From Tenacibaculum maritimum NCIMB 2154 (lineage in GTDB: Bacteria; Bacteroidota; Bacteroidia; Flavobacteriales; Flavobacteriaceae), in NCBI RefSeq assembly GCF_900119795.1, contig NZ_LT634361.1, positions 1,116,001 through 1,180,000 of the forward strand: a DNA stretch of 64,000 bases, in the 5' to 3' direction. The notes below the pieces were generated by a model. The model was not told the DNA's origin, ran no database searches, and worked only from the letters and a program-made list of their open reading frames with translations. A program made the translations under genes and the position numbers. How positions within the stretch are numbered: position 1 is the first letter of the stretch; the number at the start of each line of letters is the position of its first letter. Below are positions 34,562 to 42,641 of the stretch, in pieces.

Positions 34562-34952
34562 AGCGAAATTTGTAGAGAATGAAAAGCGATTACGGATAGC
34601 AAATACAAAATTATTAGAAATAATTAGAAAGCAAGATAGTGCTATCCAGTCGTTATCTAGCACGAATATTTCTAAGCTAGAAACGATTAAACTTCAAAAC
34701 ATACAAATACTTAAACTTAGTCAAACTGTTCAACGATATACAGAGATGCAATTAGGTTATGAGGAAAAGAAAAAAAGGAAACTTACTTCATTATTTTTTA
34801 AGTTAAGAGCGGATTACTTACCAATGACAAATCAGTATTTGCCAAGTACGGGACTAACATATTTTTGGAGAAAAGTAGGAGGAGGGATTCACATAGGCTT
34901 TTTTAAAGATAGAATTACTTATGGAGCTGAAATAGCTATCAGTGTGTTTTAA
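34392..34952 (+). CDS. Signal-peptide coiled-coil protein overlapping the previous gene (o-spanin-like)
   Basis: 186 residues from ATG 34392; a TTG at 34383 is upstream. The signal peptide (IGTLLQNVKILILITILILL, then LPQQTYSQ) precedes a coiled coil (about 45-120) and a C-terminal, probably beta-rich region (residues 140-186: ADYLPMTNQYLPSTGLTYFW) suggesting outer-membrane attachment. There is no lipobox Cys. The start is embedded in the preceding gene out of frame by about 170 bp. Together with the amidase it completes a lysis-like cassette. Confidence 0.6.
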   Translation: MKKQKQKAPIGTLLQNVKILILITILILLPQQTYSQIVSIDLQNQKTVLDRKATIDKAKFVENEKRLRIANTKLLEIIRKQDSAIQSLSSTNISKLETIKLQNIQILKLSQTVQRYTEMQLGYEEKKKRKLTSLFFKLRADYLPMTNQYLPSTGLTYFWRKVGGGIHIGFFKDRITYGAEIAISVF

Positions 34953-35370
34953 TGCGTAAAGAAAAATTGATTTAAGTAGTGGTTCTTTTAATAACTTCTG
35001 AAGAAACTTCAATAAAAAAGTGGGATTTTGAAAAAAAACATTGTAGTGAATATAAGTGATACTTTATAGAAATAGTTGTTTATTTGTGATTCAAATAAAA
35101 TTACTGATGCGATGAAAATTAATATGTTAATTTACGGTTTACTTATATCCTTATTTTCACACCCGCATCTTGACATTTAGCGTCAGCGTAATGGCAAGTA
35201 TTAAAAGGAGGTTTAAAAAGAAACGAGCATATTATTAGCCATTTATAATGGTAAAACGATAAGTTAAAAAAGAAGCTACCTTACATTGTTTTGTGAGGTA
35301 GTTTTTTGTTTCATAAAAATAGTAGCAAAATAAAAACGGTTGCCATTGCAAATGGCAACCTGCAAAGGGG

Positions 35371-35547
35371 TTTAGTAACTCTTTATCGTTAAGTTGTTCT
35401 GCATTACCACCATTCATTAAAAAGTCAGTTGTAGTATTTACAGCAATGGCAATTTTTTTTAATACGTCAGAAGAAGCGTTAGATTTACCAGTTTCATATC
35501 TACCAATCTGTATGTATGTAATACCAACTTTATCGGCTAGTTGTATG
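35371..35547 (-). pseudogene. XRE-type HTH regulator fragment trapped between repeats
   Basis: The minus strand reads 59 codons of an XRE helix-turn-helix protein: IQLADKVGITYIQIGRYETG, then KSNASSDVLKKIAIAVNTTT and DFLMNGGNAEQLNDKELL. Both ends stop at repeat sequence (gtgaggtag from 35548 on one side, cctgcaaagggg ending at 35370 on the other), so the N-terminus and C-terminus of the gene are missing. No start codon precedes it. A fragment, not a working gene. Confidence 0.8.
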
Positions 35548-35783
35548 GTGAGGTAGTTTTTTGTTTCATAAAAATAGTAGCAAAATAAAAGCGGTTGTCA
35601 TTGCAAATGGCAACCTGCAAAGGGGAATGAAACCTCTCCGTACCTTGACATTTAGCGTCAGCGCAATGGCAAGACTTAAATGTAGGTTTAAAAAGAAACT
35701 GGCATATTATTAGCTATTTGAAATGACATAAAGAGAAGCTTACAATAGTAATATTAAAGCTTTTTTTGTATTTTAGTTGTGTT

Positions 35784-36347
35784 ATGAGTAAAGGAACAAC
35801 AAGTTACAGAATACAAGATGAAAATGCATTATATTTTTTAACATTTAGTACGGTAGAATGGATAGATGTTTTTACAAATAAGAAATACCAAGATATTGTA
35901 GTAACAAGTTTACAATATTGTATAGATGCAAAAGGCTTAGAGTTGTGTAGTTGGGTAATCATGAGTAATCATATACATTTAGTAGCAAGAGCCAAAGAAG
36001 GCTATAAAATGACAACTATTTTACGAGATATGAAAAAGTTTACAAGTAAGAAAATACTAAAAGAAATACAAGAAGGTTCAGAAAGTAGGCGAGATTGGTT
36101 GTTGTTAGTTATGAAAAAGTCAGCGGAGAAAAATAGTAAAAAGCAAAATTATCAGTTATGGCGAAATGATAATCATCCAATAATTTTGTATTCTAATGCG
36201 GTTATTTACCAAAAGATAAATTACGTACATCAAAATCCAGTAAAAGCAGGTTTGGTTTTCAATCCGGAAGATTATGTATACAGTAGTGCTGTAGATTATT
36301 CAGGGAAGGCAGGTTTGTTACCAGTAATTAAGACTAAGCTTTTTTAG
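35784..36347 (+). CDS. REP-associated tyrosine transposase (RAYT, Y1_Tnp)
   Basis: 187 residues from ATG 35784; an earlier TTG at 35766 is less likely. Domain: FLTFSTVEWIDVF, the HUH motif in IMSNHIHLVARAKEG (His-x-His, metal-binding), and the C-terminal INYVHQNPVKAGLVFNPEDY followed by VYSSA, which is characteristic of RAYT proteins. It nicks and moves REP-type hairpins as single strands. It lies inside the repeat region, and the neighbouring hairpins are its plausible substrates. No frameshift, so it may be active. Confidence 0.88.
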   Translation: MSKGTTSYRIQDENALYFLTFSTVEWIDVFTNKKYQDIVVTSLQYCIDAKGLELCSWVIMSNHIHLVARAKEGYKMTTILRDMKKFTSKKILKEIQEGSESRRDWLLLVMKKSAEKNSKKQNYQLWRNDNHPIILYSNAVIYQKINYVHQNPVKAGLVFNPEDYVYSSAVDYSGKAGLLPVIKTKLF

Positions 36348-36596
36348 ATCAAAGACCCATGCTAGCACGAGTATTTAAAGTAATTCCACACCTTGACATT
36401 TGAGCTTTAGCGGAAATGGCAAGTTTTAAAAGGAAGTTTAAAAGAAACTATAATATTATTAGCTATTTATAATGGCAAAACGATAAGTTAAAAAAGAAGT
36501 TATCTTGCATTAAATGGTGAAGTAGTTTTTTGTTTCATAAAAATAGTAGCAAAATAAAAACGGTTGCCATTGCAAATGGCAACCTACAAAGGGGAA

Positions 36597-36713
36597 GATC
36601 TTCTGGAGTTAACAACAACAACAACAATTCAAGGTTCTAATAAAGAGCAAAAAGCTTTTATTAAAGAGATGTTAGGTAAGGCTAAAGATTTAGGTAACGA
36701 TTTAAAAAAATAG
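36597..36713 (+). pseudogene. C-terminal remnant of an unknown protein
   Basis: An open stretch of 38 codons with no start codon ends at a TAG six bases before the next ATG. It reads DLLELTTTTTIQGSNKEQKA, then FIKEMLGKAKDLGNDLKK. It abuts a repeat at 36596. The charged helical end directly followed by a small acidic gene resembles a toxin C-terminus with an immunity gene, but no family is recognised. Confidence 0.5.
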
Positions 36714-36719
36714 ATTACT

Positions 36720-37004
36720 ATGAAATATATTAGAAGATTAGAGTCTAAACATTTAGATAATGTAATTTATGAATCTAAAAATTCAAATTCAAATTTTGTC
36801 ATTGAAATAGCAAAGAAATCTTTTTATTTAAAATTGAATTCAGAAATAGAAGATGAACCAAAGAAAGTTTATGAGGATGAAAAAGTTATATTTGTAGAGC
36901 TAAATAATACAGTTTTTATTTTTTCAGTTAGTGAAGGTAGTTTACTATTTATGAGTAAAATGTATGATGATTTTGATTCAGTGAATAAAGTATATAATGG
37001 TTAA
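36720..37004 (+). CDS. Small hypothetical protein (immunity-like position)
   Basis: 94 residues, acidic, no signal peptide or membrane helix. N-terminus MKYIRRLESKHLDNVIYESK, with beta-strand-rich sequence such as VIFVELNNTVFIFSVSEGSL. It begins 6 bp after the fragment at 36597-36713 and lies between repeat copies. The reading appears to continue in another frame (36997-37095), so the original gene may have been longer. No homolog recognised. Confidence 0.5.
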   Translation: MKYIRRLESKHLDNVIYESKNSNSNFVIEIAKKSFYLKLNSEIEDEPKKVYEDEKVIFVELNNTVFIFSVSEGSLLFMSKMYDDFDSVNKVYNG

Positions 37005-37095
37005 AATCTTTCCTGATTTCATTGAAGATTATGAAGTTATTAATAAAAAGTTATGTGTTTTTTTAAATGATGAAAAGTTCGAACTTTTATTATAA
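36997..37095 (+). pseudogene. Possible out-of-frame tail of the 36720 gene
   Basis: A 32-codon open frame (MVKIFPDFIEDYEVINKKLC, then VFLNDEKFELLL) overlaps the end of the previous gene by 8 bp in another frame. Protein-like composition suggests either a small separate gene or the frameshifted C-terminus of the preceding one. Confidence 0.35.
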
Positions 37096-37121
37096 TGTAT
37101 TGATAATGTTAACAGCCCCCG

Positions 37122-39383
37122 CACCTTGACATTTAGCGTCAGCGTAATGACAATATTTAAATGGAAGTTTAAAAAGAAACGAGCATATTATTAGCCATTT
37201 GTAATGGCATAACGAGAAGTTAAAAAAGAAGCTACCTTGCATTGTTTTGTGAGGTAGTTTTTTGTTTATTAGGAGTATGCTTTTTTAGTTTTGGCATCTC
37301 CGCACCTTGACATTTAGCGTCAGCGTAATGGCAATATTTAAATGGAAGTTTAAAAAGAAACGAGCATATTATTAGCCATTTGTAATGGCATAACGAGAAG
37401 TTAAAAAAGAAGTTTCCTTGTATTAGATTGTGAAGTAGTTTTTTGTTTCATAAAAATAGTAGCAAAATAAAAACGGTTGCCATTGCAAATGGCAACCTGG
37501 AAAGAGGAATGAAACCTCTCCGCACCTTGACATTTAGCGTCAGCGTAATGGCAATATTTAAATGGAAGTTTAAAAAGAAACGAGCATGTTATTAGCCATT
37601 TGCAATGGCAAAACGATAAGTTAAAAAAGAAGTTTCCTTGTATTAGATTGTGAGGTAGTTTTTTGTTTATTAGGAGTATGCTTTTTTAGTTTTGGCATCT
37701 CCGCACCTTGACATTTAGCGTCAGCGTAATGGCAATATTTAAATGGAAGTTTAAAAAGAAACGAGCATATTATTAGCCATTTGCAATGGCAAAACGATAA
37801 GTTAAAAAAGAAGTTTCCTTGTATTAGATTGTGAGGTAGTTTTTTGTTTATTAGGAGTATGCTTTTTTAGTTTTGGCATCTCCGCACCTTGACATTTAGC
37901 GTCAGCGTAATGGCAAGGTTTAAAAAGATGTTTAAAAAGAAACGAGTATATTATTAGCTATTCTATAATGGCAAAACGAGAAGTTTAAAAGAAGCTACCT
38001 TATATTAGTTTGTGAGGTAGTTTTTTGTTTTATAAAAATAGTAGCAAAATAAAAACGGTTGCCATTGCAAATGGCAACCTAGAAAGAGGAATGAAACCTC
38101 TCCGCATCTTGACATTTAGCGTCAGCGTAATGGCAATATTTAAATGGAAGTTTAAAAAGAAACGAGCATGTTATTAGCCATTTGCAATGGCAAAACGATA
38201 AGTTAAAAAAGAAGTTTCCTTGTATTAGATTGTGAGGTAGTTTTTTGTTTATTAGGAGTATGCTTTTTTAGTTTTGGCATCTCCGCACCTTGACATTTAG
38301 CGTCAGCGTAATGGCAATATTTAAATGGAAGTTTAAAAAGAAACGAGCATATTATTAGCCATTTGCAATGGCAAAACGATAAGTTAAAAAAGAAGTTTCC
38401 TTGTATTAGATTGTGAAGTAGTTTTTTGTTTCATAAAAATAGTAGTAAAATAAAAACGGTTGCCATTGCAAATGGCAACCTGGAAAGAGGAATGAAACCT
38501 CCCTCTCCGCACCTTGACATTTAGCGTCAGCGTAATGGCAATATTTAAATGGAAGTTTAAAAAGAAACGAGCATGTTATTAGCCATTTGTAATGGCATAA
38601 CGATAAGTTAAAAAAGAAGTTTCCTTGTATTAGATTGTGAGGTAGTTTTTTGTTTATTAGGAGTATGCTTTTTTAGTTTTGGCATCTCCGCACCTTGACA
38701 TTTAGCGTCAGCGTAATGGCAATATTTAAATGGAAGTTTAAAAAGAAACGAGCATATTATTAGCCATTTGTAATGGCATAACGATAAGTTAAAAAAGAAG
38801 CTACCTTGCATTGTTTTGTGAGGTAGTTTTTTGTTTATTAGGAGTATGCTTTTTTAGTTTTGACATCTCCGGACCTTGACATTTAGCGTCAGCGTAATGG
38901 CAATATTTAAATGGAAGTTTAAAAAGAAACGAGCATATTATTAGCCATTTATAATGGTAAAACGAGAAGTTAAAAAAGAAGCTACCTTATATTAGTTTGT
39001 GAGGTAGTTTTTTGTTTTATAAAAATAGTAGCAAAATAAAAACGGTTGCCATTGCAAATGGCAACCTAGAAAGAGGAATGAAACCTCCCTGCAAGGTGCA
39101 GGACGCTTTTGTGGCTGCAATGAAACCTCCCTGCAAGGTGCAGGACGCTTTTGTGGCTGCAATGAAACCTCCCTGCAAGGTGCAGGACGCTTTTGTGGCT
39201 GCAATGAAACCTCCTTGCAAGGTGCAGGACGCTTTTGTGGCTGCAATGAAATCTCCCTGCAAGGTGCAGGACGCTTTTGTGGCTGCAATGAAACCTCCCT
39301 GCAAGGTGCAGGACGCTTTTGTGGTTGCAATGAAACCTTCCTGCAAGGTGCAGGATGCTTTCGTGGAGAAATGAAACCCACCA
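37122..39383. repeat. Ten-unit tandem array of 181-bp and ~220-bp modules
   Basis: Unit starts fall at 37122, 37303, 37523, 37704, 37885, 38104, 38285, 38510, 38691 and 38872, ending at 39384. Spacings are 181, 220, 181, 181, 219, 181, 225, 181, 181 and 512 bp. The last is 219 plus a 293-bp minisatellite. The 181-bp form ends in ttaggagtatgcttttttag; the longer form replaces this with the ggttgccatt hairpin tail and a gaatgaaacct end. The two types share the first about 150 bp nearly unchanged. No coding capacity beyond chance. Confidence 0.85.
39078..39370. repeat. 42-bp minisatellite, seven copies
   Basis: Seven head-to-tail units starting at 39078, 39120, 39162, 39204, 39246, 39288 and 39330, the last one base shorter. 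Each starts atgaaacctccctgcaaggt and contains the palindrome cctgca-agg-tgcagg. It is much richer in G+C than the surroundings. Since 42 is divisible by three, several frames stay open on both strands (e.g. repeated MKPPCKVQDAFVAA), but there is no supporting gene context. A partial, decayed copy lies near 39565. Confidence 0.9.
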
Positions 39384-39711
39384 CACCTTGACATTTGAGC
39401 GCTAGCGGAAATGGCAATATTTAAATGGAAGTTTAAAAAGAAACGAGAGTATTATTAGCCATTTGTAATGGCAAAACGGTAAGTTAAAAAAGAAGCTACC
39501 TTATATTAGTTTTTGAGGTAGTTTTTTGTTTCATAAAAATAGTAGCAAAATAAAAACGGTTGGGCAGGATGCTTTCGTGAATGTAATGAAACCTTGTTAC
39601 CCCACTGCTGCGCGAATGAGCTGGACTATTCCAATACATTTGATGTCTTTTTTATGAATGGAGTCTCTTGATATTTAGCATAATCATAATGACAAGTGTG
39701 TTACAGAATGT

Positions 39712-40131
39712 TTATAGGGAGTCGTTTTTAGGTTTTTTGATAGAATCTTTTTTAAATATCTTTTCAAAGTTTTCTAAAGCTTTTTCTTTAATTTCTTGTT
39801 TGATGTTTTTGGTAATATTATCCTTAATACTTTTTTCTATAATATATATTGATTTATCTATTTTTGATTTGGTATCAAACACTATCTTATATTCATAATA
39901 TTGGAACACGCTGATAAGGATTGCAATGAGGCCTATAAATAATCCAATTAAAGAGAGATATGTCTTTTGTAAATAAAAAAAAGAGATCAAACAAAGTAGA
40001 ATGGCAATGCAACTTGGAAAAATTGCATAGAAGCCAATACAAGGAATCAAAGAAAAAAGTAGCGAATAAATAGTTAAGAAAAAGCTTATTATTGTTAATG
40101 ACTTAAGATTTTTTGAAAGGTTGAAATTCAT
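39712..40131 (-). CDS. Membrane protein with C-terminal charged helix, hypothetical
   Basis: 139 residues. Three or four transmembrane helices in the first 90 residues, then an amphipathic, Lys-rich helix (about 95-139; KSIKDNITKNIKQEIKEKAL). No family recognised. It begins just after the last decayed repeat copy. The 40132-40432 gap upstream holds only the terminator of the next gene. Confidence 0.6.
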   Translation of the reverse strand: MNFNLSKNLKSLTIISFFLTIYSLLFSLIPCIGFYAIFPSCIAILLCLISFFYLQKTYLSLIGLFIGLIAILISVFQYYEYKIVFDTKSKIDKSIYIIEKSIKDNITKNIKQEIKEKALENFEKIFKKDSIKKPKNDSL

Positions 40132-40360
40132 ATTCCGTGTTGTTTATAAAGGGCAAAGAGGAGCTGTTTTTAGGGAATAAAAAAGTTAAGGTACTTTTAT
40201 AAACGCTAAAAATAGCAGCAAAGTGCTTCACTGATTATTTGTATTGAATATTTTATAGCAGATTTTTAATTTAATAAACTGTGTATAGTCTTAAATATAC
40301 AAAAAAGATACGAATGGTAAACACCAGCTTTTTTGTTATGTTAAAAGGAAGAGAAAGTAA

Positions 40361-40412
40361 AAAACTTTGTTAATCACTTTGGCATTAGAGCTTGTAACTA
40401 ACAAAGTTTTTA
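40361..40412 (-). terminator. Terminator of the 40433 gene
   Basis: A perfect 13-bp inverted repeat (aaaaactttgtta / taacaaagttttt) with a 26-base loop directly follows the minus-strand gene ending at 40433; the T-rich arm makes a terminator tail. Confidence 0.7.
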
Positions 40413-40432
40413 TAGCTATTTAGGAGAAAGGG

Positions 40433-41602
40433 TTAAAGTATCTCCTGAATTTTTTGAATTTGAATGTCATAGGACAATTTCTCTATTGCAAATTTTTTAT
40501 CGCTTTTAAGAAACCTAAAAGAGAGCACTCCACTGTTGTAGTTACCTGTTTCAATGGCATTAGGTATATTAAGTGACTGCTTAGCAATATAAAAAATATA
40601 ATTCCCTTTTTCATCAATTTTAACATCCTCTTTAGTAAGTTGTGTCTTAGTAATTAGGTAGTTAGGTGTGGTATAGTAAGGAGAATAAAATGTCCAAGAG
40701 AAATAATCACATTTTGGTTGATTTTGTACTGTAACTTTAGCAATTTCATCGTTTTGCAAACTCAAATATACTCCTTCGTAAAAGATATTTTTAGAAGGAA
40801 AAAGAGCTGCTGCATTTTTAGGATTTAAAATGATTTTAGCATCTGTGCTATTTGGAAATTTACTAAGAGAGTTTGTTAAATCAATAGAATTGGCAACCAA
40901 ACTAGTTACAAAGGAAGAAAAATTGCTTTTGGTGCCTTCATTTTTAGTATTGGTTTCTTTACTATTTACACTGGAAGTGTTTTCAATATATGGCATCGTT
41001 TTTAGGTCAGATAAACGAAGCTGGTAGTTATCATAATATTCTCTTACGATAACGATATAATCTTCTTCTTGAATAGGAAGCCAATTGGTATCTTTAAAAA
41101 GGTTTTCTTTAGCAAGGATGATTTCATAATCGCCATTAGCCTCTATGGTTATTTCTCTAGAAGAGATATTTCCAGAAGGGTAGTTAAAGCCATCTTCTTT
41201 TCCATATACTTGAATCCCTATATAAAGCGCCTTTCCTTTATTTCCCTTGATTTTATAAGTATGTTTGTTAGAAATAAAAGCGGAGTAGTAGTTGGTGGAA
41301 GGATTGTCTCCAGCAACTTTTCTTTCAAGGGTAATCCAGTTCGTAAACTTAGGAGCTGTGGTGCTGTTGTTTTGATACAGTAGGTCTTTTGCCAAAGAAA
41401 GAGTATTGACAAAAAAGTTCATTGATTCTTTCTGATATGAATGTACTTGGTGTTTTTTACTAAAAGCTTCTAACGTATGTAATTGATCTGATAAGAAGTT
41501 ATTTTCCTAAAACTTTTTATTCGGATTCTCTTTCTCTTGAGAGCAAGAGCCTAAAAGAAGAATTGTAGCTGAAAAAAGTACTGCTTTTTTTAAAAAAAAC
41601 AT
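40433..41602 (-). pseudogene. Lipoprotein gene interrupted by an in-frame TAG
   Basis: From ATG 41602 the minus strand encodes a lipoprotein signal peptide (FFLKKAVLFSATILLLGSCS), then 11 residues to a TAG at 41507-41509. The same frame then continues without other stops: ENNFLSDQLHTLEAFSKKHQ, VHSYQKES, then the 329-residue frame that begins with an ATG at 41422. Without the TAG the product would be 389 residues. The long part has no recognised domain; it is beta-rich with a Ser/Asn linker (about 140-165). Translation may restart at 41422, giving a protein without its lipoprotein signal. Either a nonsense mutation or a sequencing error. Confidence 0.65.
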
Positions 41603-41620
41603 AAGCTATTGTTTTTTAGA

Positions 41621-42439
41621 TTATTTACAGTCGTTTTCTGTTAATAAACGTATTTGATTTGTTTTAATAAGCTCAAAAGTACTATGATATCGAGAAGGAA
41701 ATTCTCCAAATTCTGCTTTTCCCGTATCAATAAGCTTTAACTCAGCAAAAACTTCCGTATAAGGTTCTTTCTCTTTTGTAAGTTCATTATATTGTTTCGT
41801 TAGTTCATTATGCTGATCGTTAATCCAATAATTTTTATGCTCTCCACAAGGTGTAAAAGAAGAAACTTCAAAACCAATGACTAAGGTTCCTTTATAAACT
41901 TTAGGAGTTTGCTTAAATAAAAGTGTTTCTCCTTTTCTTAAAGAAGTTTCTCCTTGCCATTGTATAAGCTCATAGATATTATTACTATATCTAACTCCAG
42001 AAGCAGAAGGAACTTGTGTTAATTGTATCAAATCACCTTTAAATATAAGTTCTACGTCATCAGTGTTTTCAGGGAAAAATAGTTTTAAAGAAGTTCCATC
42101 ATCACCAATAAAAGAATGGTAAAAATCACCAGCATTTATAACAGTTGTGTCATTTTTTATTTTTGAAACCTCTTTAATTAGTTTATATGCAGCAGGAGAA
42201 GATTTTTCTTTTCTAGCTACTTCAATAAGGTATTCAAATCCTGGTTCGTATTCAAATCCTTCAATAGTATCATAGAGTTCCCAAGCGTTGCTGTTTTCTC
42301 TCTTTACAGGTAGGCAGCCGGTAGTTGTTTTGGTACAATCGAAGTTATAAGGTGCAACTGTAAATTTTAAAGTATTTTTTGGTGCATCACAGGATACAAA
42401 TAAAATAGCTGTAAGTAATAATAAAGGGATAGTTTTCAT
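41621..42439 (-). CDS. Lipoprotein, possibly DUF4377-containing
   Basis: 272 residues with lipoprotein signal peptide (LLLLTAILFVSCDAPKN, Cys about 17). The region IEGFEYEPGFEYLIEVARKE (about 59-78) resembles the DUF4377 signature. A lone Cys pair (CTKTTTGC) lies near residue 35. Function unknown; the C-terminus is EFPSRYHSTFELIKTNQIRL. It lies 18 bp upstream of the interrupted lipoprotein gene in the same direction, so they may be cotranscribed. Confidence 0.7.
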   Translation of the reverse strand: MKTIPLLLLTAILFVSCDAPKNTLKFTVAPYNFDCTKTTTGCLPVKRENSNAWELYDTIEGFEYEPGFEYLIEVARKEKSSPAAYKLIKEVSKIKNDTTVINAGDFYHSFIGDDGTSLKLFFPENTDDVELIFKGDLIQLTQVPSASGVRYSNNIYELIQWQGETSLRKGETLLFKQTPKVYKGTLVIGFEVSSFTPCGEHKNYWINDQHNELTKQYNELTKEKEPYTEVFAELKLIDTGKAEFGEFPSRYHSTFELIKTNQIRLLTENDCK

Positions 42440-42641
42440 ATGGATATTAGATATATTTTTTATACAAAACTATCAAAAAAAGGGAGGAAGAACCCCGATA
42501 AATAAGTTAATAAAAAAGTTAAAATTGGCTACTACATCTTTTTTTAGTGGGGAAATTATCTAGTATTTTAAGTGCTTTTTGTAAAAAAAAGCATAAATCA
42601 TTAGAGAAATATGATACATTGTTATAAGTAAGAGTGACGAC

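Larger units (their letters stand above)
35165..39690. repeat. REP-type repeat region (dispersed and tandem units with RAYT)
   Basis: About fifteen copies of a roughly 180-220 bp unit. The common block begins ccttgacatttagcgtcagcg (quoted here in part), followed by an imperfect palindrome, a second hairpin (gccatt/aatggc), and a terminator-like hairpin with a T-run around aggtagttttttgttt. About half also carry a perfect hairpin with 10-bp arms ggttgccatt / aatggcaacc near a 'gtag' tetranucleotide. Starts are near 35165, 35641, 36388 (variant), then the tandem block from 37122, 39384 (variant) and 39666 (degenerate). Between them sit the transposase and gene fragments. The 34953-35164 stretch upstream shows nothing definite. 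Confidence 0.8.

Noticed and set aside
24095-34952. Prophage or known contractile injection system
   Set aside because: Terminase, portal, capsid, sheath, tube, baseplate and AAA+ ATPase are not recognisable, despite the lysis-like cassette at the end.
34953-35164. Attachment site or tRNA at the boundary of the cluster and repeat region
   Set aside because: No tRNA-like fold or direct repeat flanking the cluster was found by eye.
38608-38811. 67-codon minus-strand frame and a KQKTTSQ-type short frame in the REP modules
   Set aside because: Occurs only where module hairpins happen to stay open; not conserved between the two module types.
39012-39374. A 120-codon plus-strand frame and three minus-strand frames of repeated 14-residue units
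   Set aside because: They exist because the minisatellite unit (42 bp) is divisible by three; flanks are repeat DNA, with no promoter or homologous protein.
37122-39383. CRISPR array
   Set aside because: Units are 181-225 bp and largely identical throughout, with no short-repeat/unique-spacer pattern and no cas genes.
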